NCBI GenBank assembly: GCA_030062745.1
Contig: CP099848.1
Span: 8,143,501-8,207,500 of the forward strand
Reading direction: 5' to 3'
Origin: Capitulum mitella
Taxonomy: Eukaryota; Arthropoda; Thecostraca; Pollicipedomorpha; Pollicipedidae
Length of the DNA stretch: 64,000 nucleotides
How positions within the stretch are numbered: the first letter of the stretch is position 1; every line of letters starts with the position of its first letter. Below, in pieces: positions 21,880 to 34,008 of this stretch. A program made the position numbers and the translations under genes. The notes beneath the pieces were generated by a model. The model did no database searches and was not told where the DNA came from. It saw only the letters and a program-made list of their open reading frames with translations.

Positions 21880-23109
21880 TTAACCTTCCGAAGATAGAAT
21901 TCGTATTCCCGGCAGGGGGCAGAATCCAGCCCCTCGGGTTTTTGTATGCCAGTTCCAGGGTTTTTTAACGCAGCTTTACGAAACTTGGTCACTTTTCCTA
22001 GCTATTCTTCCTACGTTCTGTGGCAAAATTTCGAAATTCTGCTTTGCTCAAGGGCGGAGCCAGGCCACGCTTTTGGGAGGCACCTCAGGCCATTTTTGGC
22101 CCTGTTGAGGGTAAAAGAAAAATGGCTTCCAAAAATAGTGTATTTAAGATAGAACTTAAAACTTTATATGATTCTGTAGCTAAATAGTTGGTCAACATGC
22201 AAATACAAATTTGTTTATCTGAGGTCAATTTACAAGGTCAGGTCAAGGTCAAAAACCAAAGTTTGGTTTTATAGTAATAATTTCGGCGCAATTTTTTTGA
22301 AATGCCAAGCCCGGAATGTATATGTCGTAAAAAGGTGCGTTTTAATTGTGTACTAAGTTTCATCTCAATATTAGGTCAGGTCACTGAGTTTTGACCTAAA
22401 ATGTCAGTGCGCGTGCCCTGTATCGCAATAGCCGTAAAAAAGAATTTTTGAAATAGAGTGGATCCAGATGACTGAAAACGTTTACAGATAATATTAAATG
22501 CACATGAGATCATTCCAAGTGATTCCAAGGTCACTGGGAGTCATTTAAGGTCAAAGGTCACAAGTTGATCTGAAGAGCATGTGACCATGACATTTCCCTC
22601 CCTTTTCATGTTCCTGCCACCGCCTTTGCTAACATTATACAAACATTGTAATACTATTTGTGCTTGTTTAGCATAGCATGACTAGCAGAAGCCAAAAAAG
22701 TGCTTTTACCTTTTTTCTGCATTTATTGTTTGGAAAACTAGTCCTCCTATTTTTGGAACCCTGAGAACGCACATGAATTTTTTCAAAATTTCAAATGTGC
22801 GTATCAATGGTAAAAGTCCTATCCATAATCTCTCGATTCGCGCAGTTTCATTGAAATCGTTCTATAATCAACAGAGTTATAAGAAGTCCAAAAGCACACC
22901 CCATTTCGACATTTTTGCCCCCTGTATCCACCCCTTTCCAAATTTTGAACGTTGTTTTTAAAGAAATGTAGTTCACGTCTTGGCAAATCGATTGCCCTTT
23001 TGTTGCGATAAAATCAAATGTGTAGTTCTCGAGATCTCAGGGGGGCCGAGTCCGCCCCCCCCCCGCCGGGAATCGGTCATACCGTCTAGCCCTCCGGGAA
23101 TAGGGTTAA
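21880..23109. mobile_element. TTAA-bounded element 2 (piggyBac-like, non-autonomous)
   Basis: This 1230-bp insertion in family 2 is bounded by TTAA at 21880-21883 and 23106-23109. The left end reads TTAACCTTCC and, further in, TATTCCCGGCAGGGGG. The right end, reverse-complemented, reads TTAACCCTATTCCCGGAGGG. In family 2 copy 2 the flanks are contiguous (CCCCTAATCAAGACGG then AGCAGAC), which marks the empty site. Duplicated TTAA and a TTAACCCT-type terminus are hallmarks of the piggyBac superfamily. The body is non-coding and matches elements 1 and 6. It holds a perfect AGGTCA-A-AGGTCA repeat at 22548-22560. Confidence 0.82.
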
Positions 23110-23574
23110 GCAGAGAAACAAAGACGAGGGTGCGGCCCATGTTATTGTCTATTTCATTATTACCTACATATTTTCTTTGAACGTTTTGGGTCAAACTGTG
23201 ACGTCTCAGGTTACTGTGAAATAGAATGCTTCCTAACACTTGTCCCACTCGTCATACTTTTTCCGCATTTCGGCTGCGAAACCATGCTTTGAAGCGTTCT
23301 AACATTCCCATCACTGAAATGAAAAACAAAACACACTTTTGAGACTATTCAGAGCCAGTTCGAGATAATTTGATGTCATTGACCTCACTTGAACTCCAGG
23401 AGGTCACTGATTTTTCAAAACACGAAATATATTTCCAATCATGTGTACGTTGAATCATACCCGAAACAATGACTCGATATCTCGTCATATTGTTAGGAAA
23501 AACATAAAATGCATCTTCGATCTAGAAAACGACTTGCAAGCCCTTTAAAATGACGTCAGAGCTCCGAAGCTTGA

Positions 23575-23632
23575 TACGTTGTTACGTTGTTACGATACGT
23601 TGTTACGTTGTTACGCTTGATACGTTGTTACG
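23575..23632. repeat. Short tandem repeat of ACGTTGTT units
   Basis: GATACGTTGTTACGTTGTTAC is repeated imperfectly. This is an expansion within family 2, absent from copy 2. Confidence 0.8.
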
Positions 23633-23769
23633 AAATTTGTTGCAAAAGATGTGTAAAAGAGGTAAGTCCGACACCGCAGATTTCAGTTTCCTGCCTCTAA
23701 GCTGTTTATTGGCAATCTACGAAAAAACCTCATGGGGCACGACAACCCATCCGTCCCGTCCGGCGACGG

Positions 23770-25733
23770 TTAACCCGGCCTCGAAGGGGAGTGGTTGACA
23801 GCCCCGCCCCCGAAGTGTTTTTAAATATTGAAAGGGAACAAAAAAACGCATCGCCACGAAATTTTACGCACATTTTGCTTGATCCTTTTTACATCTTGTT
23901 TCAAAGGTTTGGCGTCACGTCTAGTAAGGTCTCTGACCTAGGACCGGTCAAGTGGATCTATGTCCAAAAGAGTTCAGCCTTCCGAAACTAAAAAAAAGAC
24001 AAGATATCGGAAGAAACCTTTCTGAGATTCGAGACCTTGATGTGTGCAAGAAATATGCTATCTCATATTTTTTCGGAAACTTCCGGGATCATTGACCTTA
24101 GGTCAAGCTCATTTTCAGTGCATGTCGTCATTTTGTCGGATGGACGATTTTTTCCGACATTTTGGATATTTCGATTGTTATTATTCGAATTGGTGCATTC
24201 GAGGTGGTAGAAATTTCTTATTGTCGTCATTAGGCAAAATATCACTGGCCTCCAGTCGTTGACCTAAGGCCAAGTTACAACAACTGGTATGAGCGAAAAT
24301 AGCCCCTCCCTCAAAAGCGGCGACGATGACTCGGAATGGCTAGAAAATGGTGGAACTAGCTCTCAAAGCTGCCGATGATACCAATAAGCTTAAAACTTAC
24401 AAGAAATTGTATACAGTGCAAATGCGGATATGGCTCGCGCGATTAGAGCACAAATGATTGTGTATATCGGTAGCTATTATTTTTTATTGTTATTTCGATT
24501 GTAGACATTTTATTCTGATTTACGTATATAATTCACCGCATATGCCACTAGGGGCGTCTTCAGGCATTGGTTTTGTGGTGCTTATCATTTGGCCAAACAC
24601 ACATCTGGATCTGTGTGATCGATTTTGTTAGTTTCACATATATTGAGATTAAATGCCATATATTTCCGTAAAAACGGAGATCAGTGTCGGCCCCAGGGCA
24701 ATGCAAAAGGGTGTGTTTTTTCTTATTCCTGAGAAAGTATGATTCATTCTGCCATGTACAGTTACCCTACTTTTTCTGGTAACTGGATTCGCCCCTGGGC
24801 ATTTGCCATATGTTTGTAATATAGCATGTGACACATGTGGAAACGTCCTCAGAACACAGGTAAGCTCTCCAGACTCAAGATATGTTGTAGAATGAATTAA
24901 CATCCCCCAAAAGTGTACCCCTTTTATGTGCCATGGATACGCCCATGAATTTCGGAAATCGACCTTTTTCTTAATACGTTTGACAGATCAGTCAGCTCTA
25001 AGTAGAATGTCATGATTTAAAACAAAATCGGTTATAAAATGTGGTCAGGAAGCTCTTATGAATAAAACCCTATTCACATCTTGATTTTGACAGCCCTACC
25101 CCCGTTTCAGAATTTTCATCATTCCTTTGTCTAGAAATGTAGATTTCGCTACAGGATATCAAACGCCGTTTCCTGCCTTTGAACTGAACCAATAGTTTTC
25201 GAGATCGCAGTGGGGGCAGAATCTGTCCCCTCCCCAGCACGGAACCGCGCTTAGCGGGCACGACCACGGAATAGGGAACTCGACGTTCCCGCGCAGAAAT
25301 TCGACACATCAGAGAAATTAGACATGTAGTGGTATCTACGGACATTTCTTTGTTCGATATTTTTTGTTCGGTACCTTTACTTAGTCGTTATCAATCACAG
25401 CCCTTTAGGTCCAGGACGTGTCTGGGGTCCTTATAGTCAGCAATGTTTTTTGTTTGTTGTTTACTGGTGTTTTCGGACGCGCCGAAAAGATCATTTTGCG
25501 CCCATAGCAAGATAGTCAACAACGAGAAGACATTTTTAGGGCGTAAATAGCTTAAGTATTCCCCAAAAGTAAAAATGAACGAAGTTTCGTGCTGTACTTG
25601 TCACAAACTTTCCAAACGTACGGCCTATTTTTGTCGTGAAATAAATCGTTCACGAGTTAAGGGGGGAAGATGCGTCAACAACAATCCCCAGCTGGGCGTG
25701 CATGGCGCCGAATGCCAGTCGGACGCGGGTTAA
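23770..25733. mobile_element. TTAA-bounded element 3 (piggyBac-like, possibly composite)
   Basis: This 1.96 kb insertion in family 2 lies between TTAA at 23770-23773 and TTAA at 25730-25733. Both ends, read inward, begin TTAACCCG. In copy 2 of family 2 the flanks GGATAACATTACCAGGC are uninterrupted. An internal block at about 25195-25255 (TCGAGATCGCAG, then a G run and GAATC) looks like the end of another such element, so this one may contain a second insertion. No coding frame is recognised. Confidence 0.7.
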
Positions 25734-26090
25734 CATTACCAGGCTGTCGTCGCCGACTGGAGGTGCGTTTGGTCGCCACGGTCCAGATCTGCGAGGGGTG
25801 GTCATGTTTAGCGCCGGCCTTCAAAGTTGATTTTCATCGGGATAGGGGAATTCCAAACTCAAGTCGGGCATTGTCATCATTTACAACTCTTGGGTGAGAA
25901 GGGTATCTGTGTGGTATCACACAACACGTGCCAAGCCACGTCGCATGGAATCGGGTTTTCGGCGTTGGGGGAGTTATACAATGAAACAGGGCAAAGACGG
26001 AACAGAGAAATATTTTCAAGTGATACTTCATTCTCAACATTCCTCGACTGAGACAGAAACCTACACTGGGACAGAAACGTAAACCTACGG

Positions 26091-28307
26091 CCTATGCGAT
26101 ATGTTGTGATCTTTCTGTGCCCGACATTTTAGTCAGTGTGACTGTTTTGTTTGAAAGCTATTTATAGCTGTTTGTAATCAAACCGTAAGCAGTGTTTAAA
26201 TACTCTATCAAATACCTTGGCGCAAGCGTGTTTAAATGGAAAATAAAAAGGCGGATTCCTCCTTGCAATATTTTCCGCCAGTTTTAACAAAGGAAACGGG
26301 CATATATTACGGAAATGATAGTCGCAGTAGGTAGCAGACAAGCAAAAGGCATACGCCAAAGTTCAGAATGACCTGGAACATGCAGAATAGAAAGTGACAG
26401 ATTTTGTCGTCAGACAGTTCACAATGATCACTGATGTCGTTTTCTTTACGCCTGATAGTGCCAAGACCCCACCTGTAATTATGTGGGCCCTACCAATGTT
26501 TTTTTGATTAAATCGTCATGGCATGCAAAAAGGGAGATGGCGCAAAAACCATGTATAAGGCGGGATGGTACATAGTTGGTAAATGGTAGATAGATGACAC
26601 ATGCGTGCAAAGTTTTTATTAGTTAAACGGCAACAAAAAAACTGTCGTTGGTCAAGACAAAGTGGGCTAAATCCGTTGAGGTGAAGCAGTCGGGCCCCCG
26701 GCTCGAACTTCCCAATCATTTGCACAAGACGACACCACTTCTTCCCCGCGTACGCTTCACGATTGCCGGAGTTTAAGTTATCTTCCTCTGGTGAACACAC
26801 AACTCTAATAAGACTACCGGAACGAACTCATAGAAAGCCGACACGAAACCATATTTCAGCTGGTTTTTGACAAGTTATGCGTTCCACCGCTAGGACGAAG
26901 CTGCAGTAACCAGCTAAGAACTTTTGACCGCATGTCGCATGTCAGGACAGGTTTCGTTGAAAGACTTCTGCAGTGAGGTTTCCAGTTACATCCGGGGCCA
27001 AAATGTCATATGCATACGATGGACACCACGAACACCATGCGCACTAGACAGGCGACACGACCCAGTCAAGATGGTTCAACATTGGATAGCGCCAAGCGCT
27101 TACCGTGCCGTCGCAGGCATTCACAGTTTGTCATCCGATGCAGTAATGTTCAGAGAAAACATGTCTGTATTCCTGCATAAATTGAAATATTGCTCGCTCA
27201 TAAAGATCCGTACCATCTTCGTGTTACGTAAAATGAACTCGCATGTATTAGTATCATGCTTGATGTTCTACAGCTGTTGCGATTTGTACAAGCCTTTGTC
27301 AACAAATATTGCACTTGTCCCAGCAACGCTGCGCAGCAACTTTCTTGTCGACTGCATAGTGGTCTTTTTTGAAGGTCCATGAACATTTAAGTTCAGCTGA
27401 CACAACTCAGCTGACGCACATGTCAACGATATATGTATTATATATATGTCAGTATATATGATACATACGTCTTTATACATGTATATATGTCACATATATG
27501 ATATCTATTTGTCAACGATATATGTAAGTAGCAGACGGCGCAGGCCTGAGCGTAGTCCAGATCCTTTCTGCCTGTCGTCTGGACTGGGGCTTGTTTCGGG
27601 ACCTAAGATCGCATCTCAGGGAGGGGAGGAGGCCAAAGAGACTGATGAGTGTTGACCTCCATGCTGCACAGCTTAACAGTGAATGCAGTCATAATGCTGA
27701 ATATCCAAAAATATTAGAAGAATGTTTGGAAACGTCTTGGAATGGCCTACGTTTTTTTGTACATTCCTACGTTCGGCTTTATGTCTTGCCCTTGTTTTTG
27801 TCCTAAATCAGCATTGTGACAAATCCCTGTCTAACGTACCGTCTGACGTGACATCTTGTGTAACGAACAACATAACGAATGCCGAGATATCACTAAAGTA
27901 CTACTGATGCATCAGTATATCAAGACATCAGCACACGGATTGTATTTCCCAGGAAATTTTGCCCTCAACTAGTGCAGAACCAGCGCGTCATCACTCGTTG
28001 GAGGTCGGCGGGCGATGACCCTTGCGCCCGCTGAAGCTCAAAAGATCTAGTGATCTAGACTGAGCAAACCTCCGCCGGTTAGCTCAGAGTGTTTTTTTTT
28101 TTTTTTTTTGAGGGGACTCCACTTGAATGCAAAACTATGGTGTCCTGAATCTCCGGACTACTGCTCATGTCATTTATTAAAAAGCCCACGATGGAGGCTG
28201 ATTGCCAAGTGGTTTCCATTACATTCACAGCAAAAGCTATGGAAGGTGATTATTTTTGTCTTTTATTAAATAAACCGCGATGCTGACGGGTACACCCTGT
28301 TTCGCAG
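26091..28307. other. Intron upstream of exon F, no gene seen
   Basis: The longest plus-strand frame, 26924-27382 (152 codons), has no recognisable domain. An AT-rich block with TATATG repeats lies at 27425-27530. A run of 18 T lies at about 28092-28109, directly after a tRNA-like 5' half (GCCGGTTAGCTCAGAGTG) with no B box. The last 27 bases are the conserved branch-point and acceptor block before exon F. Confidence 0.4.
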
Positions 28308-28495
28308 GTGACGTCCCCACGTGCCGGTACTGCGGAGTTTCGTTCTCCCAGGCCTCCCACAGAGCGCGCCACGAGCGCTCCGTCCACGAGCGCCAGAGGG
28401 CGTACCCTTGCCCAGTGTGCGGCCGACCGTTTTCGCGCCAGGACAGTCTGCGGGTGCACGTTAAGCGGCGTCACGGCCAGGCTCTGCTCCTCTGA
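28308..28495 (+). CDS. Alternative C-terminal zinc-finger exon F
   Basis: Two C2H2 fingers. The acceptor CCCTGTTTCGCAG ends at 28307, preceded by ATGCTGACGGG, and GT completes a split codon. Finger 1 runs from CRYC to HERSVH, helix QASHRAR. Finger 2 runs from CPVC to HVKRRH, helix RQDSLRV, where the usual Asn at helix position 3 is Ser. The tail is GQALLL before TGA. At base level it is nearly the same as exons D and E across the finger 1-linker-finger 2 junction. A 30-bp minisatellite starts right after the stop. The upstream frame contains an ATG at 28280 inside the intron block, a likely source of false gene starts. Confidence 0.92.
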
Positions 28496-28499
28496 CGAG

Positions 28500-28785
28500 C
28501 TGCTCAGATCTCCGAGCGCTGCAGATGGAGAGACGGAATCTTCGAGCGTTGCAGATGGATGAATGGGACGTCTGAGCGCTACAGTTGGAGAGACGGGACC
28601 TCTGAGCGCTGCAGTTGGAGAGTGGGGCCTCTAAGCGCTGCAGTTGGAGAGTCGGGACCTCTGAGCGCTGCAGTTGGAGAGACGGGACATCTGAACGCTG
28701 CAGTTGAAGAGACGGGACGTCTGAGCGCTGCAGTTGGAGAGACGGGAGGTCCGACCCCTGGAGACGGAGACATCTGAGCGCCAAG
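28500..28785. repeat. 30-bp minisatellite directly after exon F
   Basis: About nine units of 30 bp contain GAGCGCTGCAGTTGGAGAGA. The array starts within ten bases of the exon F stop codon and so would be the start of that isoform's 3' UTR. Confidence 0.92.
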
Positions 28786-29631
28786 GAGTGAGGATGTGAG
28801 CCGCACTGTCAGCCGTGCGACGGATGCTGTACCGGGCCGTTGCTCTGTGACGTCGACACTGCGAACAAACTGCCTGTCAGGCTTCATGTGCCGCATGTAA
28901 TCTGGTATGAAGTTCATCACGCTGAGGCTCTTTCGCGAGATTAAAAGCGTTGTTAGATGCGTGATGTTTCGCTGTGCGCTGTATCCTCCATTCGCCAGCT
29001 TTGAGCCTGTAAAAGACCCGTGAGCTAACTGCGGGATAAGGATCAAGATGCTGAAATTGTCAGGTGCGACTCATTCAAAGCTGTTTCGTTCGGCGACGCG
29101 CCGACCATGTTTCAACAAATATAAATCAGACAAAGTCGACGTGGTATTTCTGGGTCGTTTTGAAACGCAGTGGCGGGAACGTGAAAAGATGCGCCTTGCG
29201 GCCCGTGCTGATTGGACAACGGTGGTAGTTTCTTCCTTGTTATAGTTCGTATTTCTGATGTAAGCACGCGTCGCAGTTTCTGGTTACGAAGGAGCCAGCG
29301 TCTCTCTAGTACCTAGTGACCACTACCCGCTGAGGCGGCTGTCACAGACGTTCATGCAAAGTCGCTGGTCCAGTAGAAAGGGCAAAACAAGATAAATCGT
29401 ACTGGTCAGTGCTGCTATGTAGTGCATGCAAGGTATCAGACTTCATATCCACTTGTTTATGTGTCATGTCACCGTGACGCCGAGACGTTCGAAAACCCAA
29501 ACAGCAGACTGACCAGACATTCTGTTGTTTGGTACTGAAGAACGAAATGTGCGGATTTTCGGTGCAGTGGGAAGGACGGCACCAAATGCGGTGGCAAAAT
29601 CATTGTTGGCACCAGCAGATTAACATAACCC
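28786..29631. other. 3' flank of exon F, no gene seen
   Basis: No recognisable coding sequence. The open frames are short and lack domains. Confidence 0.35.
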
Positions 29632-30230
29632 TTAACCCTCGCCAGACGAGAGGGGTTGATGCTACCCCCAGCAGTGTTTACGGGATCACGGCAATACGGC
29701 GAACGACAGCGCCCGAAATTTGGCATAGCTGACGATACATTCATTGCGCATGTTTAAAAAAGTGGCCCGGGTCACCTCGTGTCACCGAGCTATGGCATCA
29801 TTAATGTAGGCTGGCAGAACAGTTTTACACGAAAAGTCGATTTTCTTGTTTTAGAGGAATAGGTATACGTAAACAGCAGATTAAGAGTATGAAATTGGTT
29901 CAGAATGGTAGACCACATGCGAACAGACCACTTTAGAAAGGTCAGTTACCTTTTCTAGATCAGATGAGGTCAGTCATCTAGATGGCCTTTTTATCTTATA
30001 ACGTTTCTGGACCAATTGTTGGACACCGAATATGGCAAAGGAGACGAATGTAGGTCTATTTGGACCCAAATGTGTCGCTTTAACTCTGGAAAACTGACTT
30101 ATAGTTCCCAAACATAAAGTTTGACGTCATCTAGAAGGTTACTGGTAGAGGGGGTACCTACGCCGCGTCCCCGCTTTCCCCGCCCTTGCCATCGGTGCAA
30201 GTGAAAACCCTGTCGTCCGGTGAAGGTTAA
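29632..30230. mobile_element. TTAA-bounded element 4 (piggyBac-like, 599 bp)
   Basis: The left end TTAACCCTCGCCAGACGAGA and the right end, reverse-complemented, TTAACCTTCACCGGACGACA form a clear inverted repeat next to TTAA. Both are followed inward by a block with a GGG(G)TT stretch and then CCCCC. Non-coding. The interior has AGGTCA hexamers near 29940-29975. Confidence 0.75.
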
Positions 30231-33200
30231 ACGAGACACTGCTCATTGTGAATAAACGTCATAGACACAACATCGTCAAGACGTTTGAGATGATGCGGTC
30301 AAGCCGGAGCCCTATGGCGTCTTCTGAGTGCCATTACATGCAGAATATAGTTTCATGTTGGTGACGGCGCGGAAAACTGTTAATTGTTGTACCGTTTTTA
30401 ACGTCAGATTCCAGAGATGCCGACTTTTCAGAAATAGGCTTGATTAGTTTGAAAAATGTCCCTGATGGTACATTCAACGCCCAGTCTTTGAAAACTCCTC
30501 GAACCATAAAAATATCACTAATTGAAAACTAGATTGCGTAGTCACCTGCCGACGACAAATATATGGGCATTCTGCTGACGTCCATTGGCCGGCTCCCGCT
30601 GGTGACGTCACCCAAACTTTATAAACTGTAACGCTGAATAAAACCCGGGAGAGATTGCGGGAAATGTCTTAAAACTCATGAAACCTTGCCTTTTGAAACA
30701 AAATGTTTATGTGAAAAGGGTTTCTGGGGCCTGAAGCTACAGTGTGATTATTTCAGCGCAAAACAGGCGTTAGAGGACATCCCTTGTGACCCTCGCCTCT
30801 TTTGGTACACGATATTTGGCCACCTTCGATGGTGTACGGTGTTGGTACGACCGCTCCCCACACTCAAGCCTTTTCCGAACTTGGCGTGATAGACCGAGAA
30901 AACAAAAACGGGAAGGCAGGTCGATCTTTTAGCTCCACGATAGCATCCAGTTTGACTGTTTAAGGTCACCCAGTGGCCTTACAGATGACCGGTACAGAGA
31001 CGAAGGAGGTCATGTGAGCGGATTCTGACTTTCTTTGAGTCCTTTTAATCCAATTTAGCGGAACGCAGAAGGCATTTTTCAAGGGCCCAAAATGACTTCT
31101 GATCATAAATAAGGAATCGCATTATCGTTTCTATGCAAACCAGCGTTTCCCATTACACCATGACTCCTTTGATGTCGTAAAAGGCAAAAAAGGTTCAGTG
31201 ACCTCTGTTCAATATTTTGACCTAAGATGACTCGGACCCGGGTACCTAAGAACTACCATAAGGAAGTCGCTGTCGGCATGGGTGACGTCCACGCATAACG
31301 TTTACTTTGACTGAGTACTGTAAAACACTTCCTATTATCCGATGAAGACCGCCGCCGTAACGCGGTTTCCTCATGGCTTTCCTTCGAAAGAGATGGTACG
31401 TCAGTGCCTTGTCGAGTCATGGACTTGAAATTTTGGGAAGATGTGCGGAAAAATTCAAAACTCAGCTAAGCAGATTTCCAGAACAATCAGAGCAGCTGGT
31501 CTAGGTCAGCTTGCGAAAAACACCAGAGGTGTCGCGCCACCACCAACCCGTGTACTGGCGAAGAATCATTTTCTTCTTGAGACTACGGACCACAGGCGTG
31601 GAGACGGTGTGTGGGGGGGGGGAGGGTCCGATGTGGGAGTCCCATAGTTATGGCAGGAATGTCCGCAGTTTATACGCATGATTTCTACAGTTTTGGTGAA
31701 AAAAACGTCGAGTTCGTCCAGGGCAGTGCCGAAATGACGAAACAAGGATGCGTAGGTGAAACTTTTCGAAAAGAAAGTTTGGTGGGGCCAAAGCCGGATT
31801 TTCATCGAAGGCAAAATGTCGTCCCACACATCCCTGGTCTCAGATGGACCCGAAACACTGGTTCATGGTTTGTTCTATCTTAATGTGTTATGACACACCT
31901 ACATCTGTTGATGAAGAAGAGGGCCTGTGATGCAGACTAGTCTGTAGAGGCCAACGTTTTTAGCAAAACCAACATGTTTTTATGTAGACACAACTGGCAT
32001 TCATGTGAAACAAACATTTGGGCCAGGAGACCTAGACAAGTCCTCAAATTAGCTTCGTGTTTGTCAGATTGTTGGGGGTAATGCATAAAAAGCTACTTAT
32101 AATTGTTAAGAGGCATTAAGTCTAGCCAAAGCAGGTGGGGCCAGAATCCGTGTAAAAGGAGCCAAAACGAAAATTTGCGGGGCCATGGCCCCACCAAAAG
32201 TGTAAGGAACTCCGTGCTCCAGGGCCGATGCTTAATGATTTTGCTGTTCTCTTCGAATTTCCTTGATCATTGCACTGGCGCAGCAGAATTGTGAATCCTG
32301 TACAGATTATAGTGTCATGAGAAGTCAGTGTAGAGTACCAATGACCCATGAGTAACCATAACAGTGTTTCGTATACCTGATTTATGTAAGTCCATTTTTC
32401 CAGATGTAATTGCCATTTACACCACCAGACTAGTAGTGATGTGCGAACAGTCGTGTTTTGGGAACATTGAATGGAATTTAGTCCTGATGATATAGTTTAT
32501 GCTTTGTGCTACGCTTGCTTAGAACGAATGCATATATTTAGCGTTTTATTGGCACATGACCTAGTTTCACACGTGTCAGTATTTTCCCCGAACGTGCCGT
32601 GGATTTTTACGCATACCTTGATATAAGATACAATGAAAATGTCCAAGAAGCAGCGTACCGCCAGGCAACCGATTACCGTTTCAATCCATCAAACAGATCC
32701 ATTGGTTGCAGAGCTGTTGAGTTGTGGTCTGATGCTCTCCCCCGCGCCAGTACGTGCAGGGTGGCAGCATATCCCAGAAACTGCCGGTTTAATTTTCGCA
32801 CTACGAGGGGGCCTGTTGGGCCCCGTGCCTCTTTTCTGGCCACCTCAGGAAGGGGGAACGAGCAGCTGGATGAGCTTTGGGTAATTACGTTATATTTATT
32901 GTTTATATTTTGAGACACATTACAGTGCTTAGTTATATCTGCTCACGGAGACAGAAGTCATTTTCAAAATCCTGTTCTGTGATTTTAGGCTTTTCTCACA
33001 GACTAGCGTGTTACTTATTCAATAAGAGGCCGACGCTTGCAACCAGATTGACCAGAGATGTTCTTGAAGGCCCCATGACCTCTGGTGATATTTCAGAGGT
33101 TAAGTAAAGTCAGCTACCCGGTTTAAGTTTTTGGTGTTTCCGATCATTTGAAATATGGTACTGGTGGTACAAACGACAGTAACCCCCTCTTTGATCGTGG

Positions 33201-34008
33201 AGGTCACGAAAATGTCGCAGGTCGGGTCACATCAGTTTGGGACGGAACATTGCGCTTTTATGGCAATTTGCTACCGACCTACCAACCACTCGGCCTGCGC
33301 ATTGAACCTAACGTAAAGTCATTATAGGTTTCGAAAGGAGGGTTCGTAGGTAGAAACATGATTAGAACCGTTGATTGGCATTCACCTGAAGTGCACTTCA
33401 TCAAATGTAGTTCAGTCGTCAGAGACACAAAAAATGACCATTTCGGCTGTGCTCTTCTAGTTTGACCAGGAGCACGGTATCAGCCGTAAGAGCTGCATAT
33501 AAATATCTTTTTTGTGTGAGTACAAACGACGAGCAGTCACATTGCGTGTGTCCGTCTGCGCGCTCTATCTGACTTAGTTGTTTAGCATAGCTAAGCTAAG
33601 CTTAGCTCAACGACCAGGAAGGGGTGGATCGCTTCCCACGCCATCCGTAGGCCACGCTAATAAAAAGATGTATGTGGCGAAGGTTTAAAAGCAAACATTA
33701 AGCCCCAGCTTTTTGGACCAACAAATCTGTACATCCCAGAACTGGATATCGGGTGCCTAAGCCCAATGACCTTGTATTCGAAATGCCCCAAACTCCATTT
33801 TGTCTGGATATCCTTCCTTTGCCAGCACTTTGTTTCCTGACAGATTTGTAACTGTTTTATTGCATATTCAGTCAAATGTTTTAATGGATTGCTTTTGGAG
33901 CCCTCGGATTCTGTCTTCTCCTCTAACATGGCGGATAGATAGAATGACCAAGTCATGCTCGCTGGCCTTGCTGCGGAGCGTTCCTGACGGGTGCGCCCTG
34001 TTTCGCAG
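30231..34008. other. Intron upstream of exon G, no gene seen
   Basis: No convincing exon. Frames at 32599-32913 (plus) are open for about 100 codons without a family match. A G run lies at 31610-31624. Further AGGTCA-type hexamers are scattered at about 30965, 31205 and 33060-33235. The last 27 bases are the conserved block before exon G (CCTGACGGG, then CCCTGTTTCGCAG). Confidence 0.4.

Larger units (their letters stand above)
20580..26090 (+). mobile_element. Repeat family 2, copy 1 (interrupted by two TTAA elements)
   Basis: Three blocks, 20580-21879, 23110-23769 and 25734-26090, align in order with 50400-48170 on the minus strand. Landmarks include TCAGCTTCGCAGGTYTCGTG, GATTCGGAGGTCGGAAGTC, TGTGTCGTGGGG, CTCTCGCCGGAC, AGCCAGTTCGAG and AAGTGATACTTCATTC. 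The gaps between blocks are exactly the two TTAA-bounded elements at 21880-23109 and 23770-25733. Both copies show similar but broken peptides in places and I recognise no protein. The class is unknown. Confidence 0.8.

Noticed and set aside
26924-27382. 152-codon plus-strand frame
   Set aside because: No recognisable domain, no splice or start context, and nothing conserved to compare with. Treated as chance.
28459-28784. Minus-strand frames with repeated LQLQRSDVPS-like peptides
   Set aside because: Translation of the 30-bp minisatellite after exon F.
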